A stretch of DNA of 64,000 bases from SHVZ01 sp041906305 (GTDB taxonomy: Bacteria; Pseudomonadota; Alphaproteobacteria; SHVZ01): NCBI GenBank assembly GCA_041906305.1, contig JAYRJL010000002.1:744001-808000 (forward strand), in the 5' to 3' direction. Below, one piece after another: positions 1 to 10,101 of the stretch. A model generated the notes under the pieces. It searched no databases and had not been told where the DNA came from. It was given only the letters and a program-made list of their open reading frames with translations. The position numbers and the translations under genes are program-made. Numbering within the stretch: the first letter of the stretch is position 1; each line of letters starts with the position of its first letter.

Positions 1-1278
1 GTCAAAGGCTTCTACAAGGCCGAGGACGACGCCCTGTACGAGGCGATCGCCAAGTACGAGAAAAAGAGCGGCATCAAAGTCGACCTGTCGCAATACGCGG
101 TCCAGGACATGATCCCGAAGACCGTCGCGGCGATGGATTCCGGCACGCCGCCGGACGTGGCCTATGCGGACGTCTACGACTTCCAGACCGCCGCCAAGTG
201 GGCCTTCGACGGCAAGCTCGAGGACATCTCGGACGCGATCAATCCGATCAAGGACACCTTCGAGCCGACCGCGCTCTCGACGACCTTCCTCTTCAACGAC
301 AAGGCCAAGAAGAAGTCGTACTACGCGTTTCCGCTGAAGCAGCAGACGATGCACATCCAGTACTGGGGCGACCTGCTGGAGCAGTCGGGCTTCAAGGATT
401 CCGACATCCCGAAGACCTGGAAGGAATACTGGGCCTTCTGGTGCGACAAGGTGCAGCCCGGCTTCCGCAAGGCCACCGGCGCGCGCGGCTTCGGCATCGG
501 CCAGCCGATGGGCGTCGACTCCTCCGACTCCTACTACTCGTTCCTCACCTTCATGGACGCCTACAACGTCAAGCTGGTCGACGACGACGGCAAGCTGCTG
601 GTCGACGACCCGAAGGTGAAGGCGGGCCTCGTCAACGCGCTCCGCGACTACACTCAGCCCTACACCAAGGGCTGCGCGCCGCCGTCCGCGACGAGCTGGA
701 AGGACCCCGACAACAACGTCGCCTTCCACAACCGCACCACGGTCATGACCCACAACGCGACGATCTCGATCGCCGCCAAGTGGCTCGACGACGCCAACAA
801 CGCGAACCTGAAGCCGGAAGAGCGCCAGCTCGGCAAGAAGTACTACGACGACGTGATCCGCACCGCCGGCTTCCCCAACAAGCCCGACGGCTCGGTCATG
901 AAGTACCGCTCGGCCGTGAAGGTCGGCGTGGTCTTCGCCGACGGCAAGAACAAGGCCAAGGGCAAGGATTTCGTGCAGTTCCTGCTGCAGGAAGAGAACC
1001 TGACGCCCTACGTCGAAGGCGCGCTCGGCCGCTGGTTCCCGGTCACCAAGAAGGGCCAGGAAAGCCCGTTCTGGCAGGCCGATCGCCATCGCAAGGCCGT
1101 GTACCAGCAGTTCAAGTCGGGAACGGTGCCCTTCGAGTTCACCAAGAACTACAAGTTCACCATTCTCAACAACGAGAACGTCTGGGCCAAGGCGATGAAC
1201 CGGGTGGTCAACGAGAAGGTCTCGGTCGACAAGGCCGTGGACGAGATGATCGCCCGCATCAAGCAGGTCGCCGGCTGA
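1..1278 (+). CDS. Sugar ABC transporter substrate-binding protein (5' end missing)
   Basis: Periplasmic binding component of a carbohydrate-type ABC importer. The reading frame is open from base 1, so the true start and signal peptide lie left of the window; a methionine at 109 is internal. The visible part (about 425 residues) has the composition of family 1 extracellular binding proteins: an AKYEKKSGIKV segment near the N-terminal lobe, PPDVAYADVYDF where substrate-lobe contacts usually begin, and a C-terminal ANxVVNEKVSVDKAVDEM-like helix. Two MalF/MalG-like permease genes follow directly, which supports the assignment. No ATPase gene is visible, so it must lie upstream or be shared. The substrate cannot be read from sequence. 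Confidence 0.88.
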   Translation, partial: VKGFYKAEDDALYEAIAKYEKKSGIKVDLSQYAVQDMIPKTVAAMDSGTPPDVAYADVYDFQTAAKWAFDGKLEDISDAINPIKDTFEPTALSTTFLFNDKAKKKSYYAFPLKQQTMHIQYWGDLLEQSGFKDSDIPKTWKEYWAFWCDKVQPGFRKATGARGFGIGQPMGVDSSDSYYSFLTFMDAYNVKLVDDDGKLLVDDPKVKAGLVNALRDYTQPYTKGCAPPSATSWKDPDNNVAFHNRTTVMTHNATISIAAKWLDDANNANLKPEERQLGKKYYDDVIRTAGFPNKPDGSVMKYRSAVKVGVVFADGKNKAKGKDFVQFLLQEENLTPYVEGALGRWFPVTKKGQESPFWQADRHRKAVYQQFKSGTVPFEFTKNYKFTILNNENVWAKAMNRVVNEKVSVDKAVDEMIARIKQVAG

Positions 1279-1290
1279 CCTGACGGAAAT

Positions 1291-1321
1291 CCCGGCCGTC
1301 CGCCATCGGCGGGCGGCCGGG
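1291..1321 (+). other. Intercistronic stem-loop between binding protein and permease genes
   Basis: A 14-bp stem (1291-1304 paired with 1308-1321, one G-U pair, all others Watson-Crick) closes a three-base loop. It lies 13 bases after the binding-protein stop and 12 before the permease start. There is no U-run, so it looks more like an mRNA-stabilising or partially attenuating hairpin than a full terminator. Such structures are known to keep binding protein levels above permease levels in ABC operons; that role here is inferred. Confidence 0.6.
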
Positions 1322-1333
1322 CTTCCTCTTCGC

Positions 1334-2203
1334 ATGACCGCGGCAGCCATCACACGTAGCGGCACGGCACGGCCCGTGTCGAGCTGGCTCACGCCGGCGC
1401 AGGCCTGGGGCCTGCTGCTGGTGACGCCCTACATCCTGATCTTCCTTGCTTTCGTCCTCTACCCGATCGGCTATGGGCTCTGGCTCGCCCGCCACCCCTA
1501 CAGCTACGAAGAGCTGATCGAGGACCCGATCTTCCTGCGGTCGGTCGTGAACACGCTCGTGTTCCTGATCGTCGGCATCAATCTGAAGATGATGATCGCG
1601 CTCGGCCTCGCCGAGTTCTTCATGCATCAGCGGCCGTGGATCCGCTGGCTCTCGGTGCTGTTCATCCTGCCCTGGGCCGTGCCGTCGATCCCGACCATCC
1701 TTTCCATGCGGTTCATGCTGAATCCGGAATGGGGGATCATCAACACCGTCATCTTCAACCTGACGACCGAGGACGGCCCGAACTGGCTGAACGACCCGAC
1801 GCTCGGGCTGTCGCTCGCGATCGTCGTCCATATCTGGAAGTCGCTGCCGTTCTGGACGCTGATCCTGCTTTCGGCGCGGCTCTCCATCTCGGCAGACCTC
1901 TATGAGGCCGCCTCGGTCGACGGCGCCACCGGCTGGAACCGGTTCCGCTTCGTGACCTGGCCGTCGATGCAGACGCTCTACGTCACCTGCACGCTGCTCT
2001 CGATGATCTGGACGCTCGGCGACTTCAACAGCGTCTACTTGCTGACCGGCGGCGGCCCTGCGGACCTCACCCATGTCCTGGCGACCCTCGGCATTCGCTA
2101 CCTGCGGCTCGATCGCGTCGACATGGCGATGGCCAGCATCGTCTGCGCCCTGCCGCTGGTGCTGCCGCTCGTCTACTTCATGATGAAGCGGCTTTCGAAA
2201 TGA
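1334..2203 (+). CDS. Sugar ABC transporter permease, MalF/UgpA type
   Basis: Inner-membrane permease subunit of the sugar importer begun by the preceding binding protein. The 289-residue product has about six hydrophobic helices, the first around residues 30-52 (GLLLVTPYILIFLAFVLYPI). The cytoplasmic EAA loop that docks the ATPase is seen as YEAASVDGATGWNRF near residues 190-210. The ATG at 1334 has no obvious Shine-Dalgarno but gives a normal N-terminal cytoplasmic tail of the family. The gene overlaps the next permease by four bases (ATGA), indicating translational coupling and a heterodimeric channel. Confidence 0.9.
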   Translation: MTAAAITRSGTARPVSSWLTPAQAWGLLLVTPYILIFLAFVLYPIGYGLWLARHPYSYEELIEDPIFLRSVVNTLVFLIVGINLKMMIALGLAEFFMHQRPWIRWLSVLFILPWAVPSIPTILSMRFMLNPEWGIINTVIFNLTTEDGPNWLNDPTLGLSLAIVVHIWKSLPFWTLILLSARLSISADLYEAASVDGATGWNRFRFVTWPSMQTLYVTCTLLSMIWTLGDFNSVYLLTGGGPADLTHVLATLGIRYLRLDRVDMAMASIVCALPLVLPLVYFMMKRLSK

Positions 2204-3051
2204 AGCTTCCCTCGCTGAAAGCCGTCTCCACGGAAGCCAAGCTGCTGCTGATCGGCATTCCGGTCTTCCTGTGGACGATCCTGCCGATCTATCACCTGGC
2301 CCTGTTCGCGATCTCGCCCAAGGATGCCGCCTTTGCCGGCCATCTCTGGCCCGATCACCCGACGCTCCGGAACTTCGAGATCGTCTTCACCCAGAAGCAC
2401 TACTTCCTGATCCACTTCTGGCAGCAGCTCGGAAACTCCCTGTTCATCGCCGTCGCCATCGGGGCGCTGACCCTCATGATCGCGACCTGCGCCGCCTTCG
2501 CCATCAGCCGCCTCAAGGTGAAAGGCGGCCGAACGGTGATGAACCTGGCGCTGCTCACATACTTCATCCCGGCCGCGTTCCTGGCGGTGCCCATGTACAA
2601 GACCATGGGCGTCTACGGGCTCCTCAACAGCCAGTGGGCACTGATCCTGGCGATGGTGACCATCGCCTCGCCATACGCCATCTGGGTGCTGAAGCAGGCG
2701 TCCGACAAGCTGCCGGTCGAGCTCGACGAGGCCGCGGTGATGGACGGCGCCTCGCCGATGCAGCTTTTCCGGCTCATCTATATCCCGCTGATGGGGCCGT
2801 CGATGGTGGCGATCGGGACCTACGCGCTGCTGCTGGCCTGGAACGAGTACCTGTATGCGTTCCTGCTGCTCTCGAAGGACACCAACATCACGCTGCCCGT
2901 CGCGCTCGGAAACTTCCTCTCGGCCGACGACTCCCCCTGGGAGCTGCTGATGACCACGGGCCTCATCTATGCCTTCCCGCCCGCGGCCATCTACTACGTC
3001 TTCAAGCGCTACATGGTCTCGGGCCTCACCGCCGGCGCGGTGAAGAGCTGA
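2200..3051 (+). CDS. Sugar ABC transporter permease, MalG/UgpE type
   Basis: Second transmembrane subunit of the importer, 283 residues, about six membrane helices. The ATPase-docking EAA loop is DEAAVMDGASPMQLFRL (roughly residues 178-195). The C-terminus YVFKRYMVSGLTAGAVK is the hallmark tail of MalG-type permeases, where the family motif is F.QR..V.GLT.GAVKG. The start overlaps the stop of the MalF-like gene. It is the last gene of the operon; a strong hairpin follows within six bases. Confidence 0.92.
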   Translation: MKLPSLKAVSTEAKLLLIGIPVFLWTILPIYHLALFAISPKDAAFAGHLWPDHPTLRNFEIVFTQKHYFLIHFWQQLGNSLFIAVAIGALTLMIATCAAFAISRLKVKGGRTVMNLALLTYFIPAAFLAVPMYKTMGVYGLLNSQWALILAMVTIASPYAIWVLKQASDKLPVELDEAAVMDGASPMQLFRLIYIPLMGPSMVAIGTYALLLAWNEYLYAFLLLSKDTNITLPVALGNFLSADDSPWELLMTTGLIYAFPPAAIYYVFKRYMVSGLTAGAVKS

Positions 3052-3056
3052 AACGA

Positions 3057-3083
3057 AAAGCCCCGCCGCGAGGCCGGGGCTTT
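3057..3083. terminator. Shared bidirectional terminator hairpin
   Basis: A perfect 9-bp inverted repeat, AAAGCCCCG (3057-3065) and CGGGGCTTT (3075-3083), with a 9-base loop. It sits between the sugar permease stop (3051) and the stop of the minus-strand dppF-like gene (3109). A/T tracts on both outer edges make it usable from both directions. Confidence 0.85.
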
Positions 3084-3108
3084 CCTCCAATCCGAAACTC
3101 GAGCGAAC

Positions 3109-4171
<1,063 letters not shown>

Positions 4172-4179
<8 letters not shown>

Positions 4180-5218
4180 GGAAGGTCTCCGCGACCTTGT
4201 CGGAATGGAAGCAGGCAGCGTAATGACCGTTGGTCTTCATCTCGAAAGGTGGGACCTCCACGCGACACCGCTCCGTCGCAAACCCGCACCGGGGCGCGAA
4301 CGCGCACCCGACCGGCATGTTCTTGAGCGAGGGCACCATGCCCGGGATTTCCATCAGGCGTCCCTGCGTATCGCCCGCCGCACGGTCGAGACGCGGCACG
4401 GACTTCATCAGGCCGAGCGTATAGGGATGAAGCGGATGCTCGAACAGCTCGTCCGAGGTCGCTTCCTCGACCTTCTTGCCGGCATACATGACGACGACAC
4501 GCTGACAGGTCTCTGCGACGACGCCGAGATCGTGCGTGATCAGCACGATCGCGGTGCCCGTCTTCTCCTTGAGCTCCATCATCAGATGGATGATCTGCGC
4601 CTGGATGGTGACGTCGAGCGCGGTCGTCGGCTCGTCGGCGAGCAGGACCTTGGGGTTACAGGACAATGCCATCGCGATCATGACGCGCTGACGCATGCCG
4701 CCCGACATCTGGAACGGATATTCGTGGACCCGCCGCTCCGCTTCCGGAATGCGGACCAGCTTCAGCATCTCGATCGACTTGTCCCAGGCGTCCTTCTTGC
4801 TGAGGCCCTGGTGCAGCATGATCGTCTCTGAGATCTGCCGGCCCAGCGTCAGCACCGGGTTCAGCGACGTCATCGGCTCCTGGAAGATCATCGAGACGTC
4901 GTTGCCGCGGATCGTCCGCATCTCCTCTTCGGAAACCTTGAGAAGATCGCGCCCCGACATCTTGATCGAGCCCTGGACGACGCGCCCGGGCTTGGCGATC
5001 AGTCGGAGGACCGAAAGCGCGGTCACCGATTTGCCGCAGCCGGACTCGCCGACCACGCCGAGGGTCTCGCCCTTGAGCACGTGGTAGCTGACGCCGTCGA
5101 CCGCCTTCACCACGCCGTCGCGGGTGAAGAAGTGCGTCTTGAGATCCTCGATCTCGAGGACCTTCTCGACACCACCCGCACCTTGGCCGGGGCGGGTCAT
5201 CGTCTGGGTTGCCGTCAC
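4172..5218 (-). CDS. dppD: Peptide ABC transporter ATP-binding protein, DppD/OppD type
   Basis: First ATPase of the peptide-type importer, 348 residues from the chosen start. Walker A is GESGCGKSV, the signature is MSGGMRQRVMIAMAL and Walker B is VLLADEP. The C-terminal cysteine cluster GCAFAPRCGFATERC is the oligopeptide_HPY motif. I chose the GTG at 5218 because AAGGA lies eight bases upstream; a longer frame from a TTG at 5257 would overlap the permease gene and has no ribosome site. It pairs with the DppF-like protein to energise the DppB/C channel. Confidence 0.9.
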
Positions 5219-5240
5219 TAGCGGTTTCCTTGTGCGGTCG

Positions 5241-6128
5241 TCACATGCGGCGGGCAAGACGCGGATCGAGCGCGTCGCGCAACCCGTCGCCGAGGAGATT
5301 GATCGCGAGCACGGTCACCGACAGGAACAGGCCCGGGAACAGGATGATCCAGAAGGCGATCTGGAAGAAGGTACGCCCCTCCGCCATGATGTTGCCCCAG
5401 CTCGGGATGTTCGGCGGCGTGCCGGCGCCGAGGAACGACAGGCCCGCCTCGATCAGCACCGCGGCGGCGCAGATGTAGGTCGCCTGCACGATCAGCGGCG
5501 CCGTGATGTTCGGCAGGATGTGCTTCAGCAAGATGCGATGGAAGCGCGTGCCGATCGACTGAGCCGCCTCGATGTAGGGCTGCTCGCGGATCTGGAGCAC
5601 GACGCCGCGGACCAGGCGCACGACGCGCGGGATCTCCGGGATCGAGATGGCGATGATCACGTTCTCCACCGACGCCTTGGTCAGCGCCATCATCGCGATG
5701 GCGAGAAGGATGCCGGGGATCGCCATCAGGCCATCCATGATCCGCATCACCACCGCGTCGACGCCGCGGACGTAGCCGCTGAGAAGGCCGATGAAGAGGC
5801 CGACGGCGGTCGAAACGATCGAGACCGAGATGCCGACGATCAGCGAGATGCGGGCGCCGTAGATAGTGCGCGTATAGACGTCGCGGCCGAACATGTCGGT
5901 GCCGAACCAGTAGGTGCTCGACGGCGGGCGAAGACGCCGCGCCGGCGCTAGCGCCAGGGGATCGCCCGGCGCGAACAGCGGCGCGAATATCGCCATGAAC
6001 ACCATCGCCAGCAGCAGGCCGGATCCGAAGATCACGGTCGGATTGCGACGGGCGAACTCGTACACGACCCGGCTGAGCGGCTTCGGCGGCTCGACGATGT
6101 CGATGACGGCGGGGGTGGTCGCGGTCAT
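5241..6128 (-). CDS. dppC: Peptide ABC transporter permease, DppC type
   Basis: Inner-membrane permease, 295 residues. The N-terminal cytoplasmic region ends in the OppC_N-type segment before the first helix (VIFGSGLLLAMVFMAIFAPLFAPGDP). FGTDMFGRDVYTRTIYGARISL is the strongly conserved FGTDxxGRDVxSRxxxGARxSL block of DppC/OppC proteins. The EAA loop is YIEAAQSIGTRFHRILLKHILPN. The ATG has AGGAG about seven bases upstream. The gene lies 28 bases after dppB and before dppD in the usual dppBCDF order. Confidence 0.93.
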   Translation of the reverse strand: MTATTPAVIDIVEPPKPLSRVVYEFARRNPTVIFGSGLLLAMVFMAIFAPLFAPGDPLALAPARRLRPPSSTYWFGTDMFGRDVYTRTIYGARISLIVGISVSIVSTAVGLFIGLLSGYVRGVDAVVMRIMDGLMAIPGILLAIAMMALTKASVENVIIAISIPEIPRVVRLVRGVVLQIREQPYIEAAQSIGTRFHRILLKHILPNITAPLIVQATYICAAAVLIEAGLSFLGAGTPPNIPSWGNIMAEGRTFFQIAFWIILFPGLFLSVTVLAINLLGDGLRDALDPRLARRM

Positions 6129-6156
6129 TGGAGGACTCCTTGCCTGCGCGTTTCCA

Positions 6157-7098
6157 TCAATACCGGATACGCGGATCGAGGAAGGTGTAGATGATGTCGA
6201 CGGCCAGGTTCACCAGCACGTAGGCACCGCTGAAGACCAGGATCACGCCCTGGATGATCGGATAGTCGCGTCTCAGGATCGCATCGACGGTCAACCGTCC
6301 GAGGCCCGGGATCGCGAACACGCTCTCGGTGATGATGGCGCCGCCGATCAGAAGGGCGAAGCTGACGCCGATGATGGTGACGATCGGCACCGCGGCGTTC
6401 TTCAGCGCATGGCCGATCAGCACCTTGTGAGTGGCGAGGCCCTTGGAGTGCGCGGTCCGGATGTAGTCCTCCGCCAGCACCTCCAGCACCGAGGTGCGGG
6501 TCATGCGCGCGATCAGGGCCGCCTGCACCATGCCGAGAGTCAGCGACGGCAGGATGATGTTGTTGAGGAAGGGCCCGAACCCTTTGCTGATGGAGGTGTA
6601 GCCCTGCACCGGCAGCACCTCGAGCTTGATCGCGAAAGCGTAGATCAGAAGGTAGCCCAGCACGAAGGAGGGGAACGAGAAGCCCAGGACCGCAAAAAGC
6701 ATCACGCCGCGATCGACAATCGTGCCGGCCTTCCATGCGGCGATCACGCCCATCGGCACCGCGGCGCAGATGGCGATGATCAAGGTCGTCGTGGTCAGCA
6801 GCAGCGTCGGCTCGAGCCGCTGCATCATCAGCTTGGACACCGGCAGGTTCGAGAAGATCGACACGCCGAGGTCGCCCTGCATCAGGTTGAAGGTCCACTT
6901 GCCGAACTGGACCAGGAAGGGCTCGTTCAGGCCGAGCCGCTCGCGGATCCGCGCGATGTCGTCGGCGGTTGCGAGATCGCCGGCGATGATCGCCGCCGGA
7001 TCGCCGGGGCTGAGGAACAGGAGCGAAAAGACGAAGATCGCAACCACGGCCATGACCGGGATGGTCGCGAGAATTCGCCGGATCAAATAGGCATACAT
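6157..7098 (-). CDS. dppB: Peptide ABC transporter permease, DppB type
   Basis: Inner-membrane permease, 313 residues from the ATG at 7098, which begins MYAYLIRRIL, the standard N-terminus of DppB/OppB proteins. The frame stays open further upstream to a codon at 7284, but that extension is Arg/Gly-rich and non-family. A purine-rich GGGGGTGA lies just before the ATG. LSPGDPAAII and an EAA loop (EDYIRTAHSKGLATHKVL) are visible. It is the first gene of the dppBCDF operon; no binding protein is encoded beside it, and the gene upstream is a divergent chemoreceptor. Confidence 0.92.
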   Translation of the reverse strand: MYAYLIRRILATIPVMAVVAIFVFSLLFLSPGDPAAIIAGDLATADDIARIRERLGLNEPFLVQFGKWTFNLMQGDLGVSIFSNLPVSKLMMQRLEPTLLLTTTTLIIAICAAVPMGVIAAWKAGTIVDRGVMLFAVLGFSFPSFVLGYLLIYAFAIKLEVLPVQGYTSISKGFGPFLNNIILPSLTLGMVQAALIARMTRTSVLEVLAEDYIRTAHSKGLATHKVLIGHALKNAAVPIVTIIGVSFALLIGGAIITESVFAIPGLGRLTVDAILRRDYPIIQGVILVFSGAYVLVNLAVDIIYTFLDPRIRY

Positions 7099-7477
7099 CG
7101 TCACCCCCGCGCACGCGGCCGAAAGCCAAACAAACCCACATCGGCGCAACCGGCGCCAGCGGCGACTCCTAGAACCAGCAACGCGCGTCCACCCCCGTTG
7201 AACGGAAGCTGTATCGCGCGTGCCTCCCCTCGACCTTAGTTGGGCTTGCCAACCACGAGGGAGCCCCCCCGGAGCCAGCGCCAAACGCAGTCTCTCCTAT
7301 GGCCTGTCGCCCCGTCAACAATCCCTTAACACTGACGAACAAGTCCTTGTCATCAACTGTCCGAACCTGTTTCACGTTGAGAAATACGTTAACCCGGGAT
7401 TTACCCGACGACCTCATCTTCCACGCCACAAAGGGCCCCCTGGCGGTCCCTCCGAAACCGTTTCATGGAGACAGGTC
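7099..7477. other. Intergenic region between divergent dppB and chemoreceptor genes
   Basis: About 380 bases without a convincing gene. The half nearer the chemoreceptor (about 7310-7410) is clearly less GC-rich than the surroundings and contains runs such as TTTCACGTTGAGAAATACGTTAAC, so the promoters for both directions probably lie here. I could not fix a -35/-10 pair with standard spacing, and I see no repeat, RNA gene or riboswitch-like structure. Confidence 0.4.
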
Positions 7478-9166
7478 GTGGCGTGGCTTTCGCACATCCG
7501 AATTACTGCCAAGGTTCATGTCGTCGTCGGCATCCTCGCGCTGGTGGCCGTCGCCGTCGCGGCCCAGAGCCTTCATGCGCTCAAGACCTATGACACCCAG
7601 GTCGATTTGATCCAGCGCGCCTCCAAGCGCGCGGTGGTCGGCGAGAGGGTCAATGGGCTCGTGCTCGCGACCGTCATGGAGTCGCGTGGCGTGTACATGG
7701 CCAAGGACAAGGCCGAAGCCGAGAAATTCGCCAAGCCGCTCCTCGACGACCTGAAGCAGCTCGATACCCGCCTCGGCGAATGGAAGGCGCTGGTCGAATC
7801 AGGAAACGCTGCCGGCTTCGCGAAGGTCGAGGCGGCCGCGCGCGACTTCATCCGCTTTCGGACAGAGCTTGCCCGCCTTGGCACCGAGGTTTCCGGCGCA
7901 GCGGCCCGCGAATTCGGCGACAACGACGCCAACCGCTCGAACCGCCAAGCGCTCAACAAGGCGGTCCAGGACCTCGCCGACACCAACAACAAGGAAATCG
8001 ACCGGATGGCGGCCGAGCTGGCTGACTATCAGCGCTCGACCGCGATCGAGGTGCTGGCCGTCGCCGCCATCGGCCTCCTGTTCGGCGCCGGCCTCGCCAG
8101 CCTGATCGCGATCGGTCTCGTCGCTCGGCCTATCGGCCGCCTGACCCAGACCATGCAGGGGCTCGCCAGTGGGGACACCTCCGTCGAGGTGCCGGCCGCC
8201 GACCGCCGCGACGAGATCGGCGACATGGCGCGCGCCGTCGTCGTCTTCCGCGAGAACGCGATCCGGGCGGTTGCCGCGGAGGCCGCCAAGCGGGCCGACG
8301 AATCGCAGCGCGAGGAGCGCCGGCGAGGGCTCGAGGCGCTGACCAAGTCCTTCGGCGAGACCATGGATCAGGTCGTCCGCACGCTCTCCGGTACAGCGAC
8401 CGAGATGCAAGGTTCGGCCGAGGCCATGAGCCGGCTGACGTCCTCGACCGAGACACGATCGAGCACGGTTGCGCAGGCTTCGCACACCACGTCCTCCAAC
8501 GTGCAGACAGTGGCGGCTGCGGCCGAGGAGCTGTCCTCGTCGATCGGCGAGATCGGCCGTCAGGTTGCCGAATCGGCCAAGGTCGCCCAGCGGGCGGTCG
8601 ACGAGGCGAACCGCACCGACCAGTCCGTGCAGTCGCTCGCCGACGGCGCCCAGAAAATCGGTGAGGTGGTCCGCCTGATCAACGACATCGCGAGCCAGAC
8701 CAATCTGCTGGCTCTCAACGCGACGATCGAAGCCGCGCGGGCCGGAGAAGCGGGCAAGGGATTCGCCGTGGTCGCCTCGGAAGTGAAGAGCCTGGCCAAC
8801 CAGACGGCCAAGGCGACCGAGGAGATCGCGGCGCAGATCCAGGGCATCCAGTCGGCGACCCAGTCCGCCGTGCAGGCGATCAGCGGGATCTCGCAGACGA
8901 TCGGCGAGGTCAGCCAGATCGCGACCGGCATCGCCTCCGCCGTCGAGCAGCAGGATGCCGCCGCCCGCGAGATCGCGCAGAACGTGCAGATGGCGGCGGC
9001 CGGCACCGACGAGGTGTCATCCAACATCGCCGGCGTCCGCGAGTCGGTGAGCGAGGCCGGGTCGGCGGCGCGCGCCGTGCTCACCGCCGCGGAAGGCCTC
9101 GCGCGCCAATCCTCGACGCTGGAACGCCAGGTCGGCGACTTCCTGGTGAAGGTCGAGGCCGCTTAA
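7478..9166 (+). CDS. Methyl-accepting chemotaxis protein
   Basis: Chemoreceptor, 562 residues. TM1 is near residues 9-30 (VHVVVGILALVAVAVAAQ) and TM2 near 188-216. Between them is a mostly helical periplasmic sensor of about 155 residues. A HAMP domain follows (about 212-265, ARPIGRLTQTMQGLASGD), then a long methyl-accepting coiled coil. The hairpin tip that contacts CheA/CheW is intact: INDIASQTNLLALNATIEAA. No CheR-binding pentapeptide is present at the C-terminus. I chose the GTG at 7478, which has GGAG upstream and starts just before TM1; upstream frame sequence is not family-like. Ligand unknown. Confidence 0.92.
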   Translation: MAWLSHIRITAKVHVVVGILALVAVAVAAQSLHALKTYDTQVDLIQRASKRAVVGERVNGLVLATVMESRGVYMAKDKAEAEKFAKPLLDDLKQLDTRLGEWKALVESGNAAGFAKVEAAARDFIRFRTELARLGTEVSGAAAREFGDNDANRSNRQALNKAVQDLADTNNKEIDRMAAELADYQRSTAIEVLAVAAIGLLFGAGLASLIAIGLVARPIGRLTQTMQGLASGDTSVEVPAADRRDEIGDMARAVVVFRENAIRAVAAEAAKRADESQREERRRGLEALTKSFGETMDQVVRTLSGTATEMQGSAEAMSRLTSSTETRSSTVAQASHTTSSNVQTVAAAAEELSSSIGEIGRQVAESAKVAQRAVDEANRTDQSVQSLADGAQKIGEVVRLINDIASQTNLLALNATIEAARAGEAGKGFAVVASEVKSLANQTAKATEEIAAQIQGIQSATQSAVQAISGISQTIGEVSQIATGIASAVEQQDAAAREIAQNVQMAAAGTDEVSSNIAGVRESVSEAGSAARAVLTAAEGLARQSSTLERQVGDFLVKVEAA

Positions 9167-9191
9167 GCCCCAGTCGCAGGAGATGGAGACG

Positions 9192-9219
9192 GAAGGGCGC
9201 GGGAGATCCCGCGCCCTTC
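9192..9219. terminator. Bidirectional terminator between chemoreceptor and SDR genes
   Basis: A 13-bp perfect inverted repeat, GAAGGGCGCGGGA (9192-9204) against TCCCGCGCCCTTC (9207-9219), with a two-base centre, so the innermost pair is probably open. It lies between the plus-strand chemoreceptor stop (9166) and the minus-strand dehydrogenase stop (9224). The plus side is followed by TCTCGTTT. Confidence 0.85.
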
Positions 9220-9223
9220 TCGT

Positions 9224-10006
9224 TTACGGCATCAGCAATCCGCCATTGACCTCGATCACCTGTCCGGTGACGAAGCTCGATAGCTCGTCGGAGGCGAGAT
9301 ACAGATAGGCGCCGGTGCATTCCTCGGCGGTGCCGTCGCGCTTCATCGGCGTCAGGTCGACCATCACCTGGTAGGCTTCCGGCTTGGTCAGCCGGTCGTG
9401 CAGCGGGGTTCGGATGATGCCCGGCGCCACCGCATTGACGCGTATCCCGGTCGGCGCGAGCTCCTTGGCCAGTCCGCGTGTGAAGCTCGAGACGAAGCCT
9501 TTGGCGCCCGCATAGAGGATCGATCCCGCGCCTCCGCCGTTCCTGGCAGCCACCGAGGTCGTGTTTATTATGTTGCCGGCGGCCTTGCCGTTCGAACCTT
9601 TCGCCAGGAAGGCGCGCACCGCCGCCCGGCAGCAGGCGAAGACCGAGCGCGCGTTGAGGTCCATCACCTCGTCGTAGAACTCGTCGCTCAGGTCCTGCGC
9701 CGGAACCCGGTTCACCACCGAGCCGGCGTTGTTCACCAGCACGTCGAGCCCACCGAAAGCCTTGATCGTCTTTTCGACGAGGCCGTTGCACACGTCGGTC
9801 TTGCGGACGTCGCCCGCCAGCAGGATCGCCCTGCCGCCCGCCGCCTCGACCTCGGCCGCGACCTTCTCGGCCGGTGCCTTGCTCGAATTGTAGTGCACCG
9901 CGACCTTCATGCCGGACTTTGCAAAGGCGACGGCGACGGCCGCACCGATACCGGTGGACGAACCGGTGACGAGAACCGACTTTCCTTCGAGATCGGCGAT
10001 GCGCAT
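9224..10006 (-). CDS. Short-chain dehydrogenase/reductase (FabG-like SDR)
   Basis: NAD(P)-dependent oxidoreductase of the classical SDR family, 260 residues (normal length about 250). The cofactor-binding motif TGSSTGIG is near residue 14, NNAGS near 87 and the catalytic YAGAK (YxxxK) near 160, with a serine 14 positions before the tyrosine. The C-terminus FVTGQVIEVNGGLLMP is the conserved SDR end. ATG at 10006 with GGGAGG upstream. It is divergent from the RidA-like pair. FabG-like sequence does not show the substrate; a fatty acid synthesis role is unlikely away from fab genes. Confidence 0.9.
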   Translation of the reverse strand: MRIADLEGKSVLVTGSSTGIGAAVAVAFAKSGMKVAVHYNSSKAPAEKVAAEVEAAGGRAILLAGDVRKTDVCNGLVEKTIKAFGGLDVLVNNAGSVVNRVPAQDLSDEFYDEVMDLNARSVFACCRAAVRAFLAKGSNGKAAGNIINTTSVAARNGGGAGSILYAGAKGFVSSFTRGLAKELAPTGIRVNAVAPGIIRTPLHDRLTKPEAYQVMVDLTPMKRDGTAEECTGAYLYLASDELSSFVTGQVIEVNGGLLMP

Positions 10007-10101
10007 CGAAGCCTCCCTGGAGCTGCGGCTTCATTTCCTAGGGGAAACCGCTTACCGTGTCGCGCCCTTCTTCCCGTCCCCGAAAACCGTGAGCGACAGT
10101 C

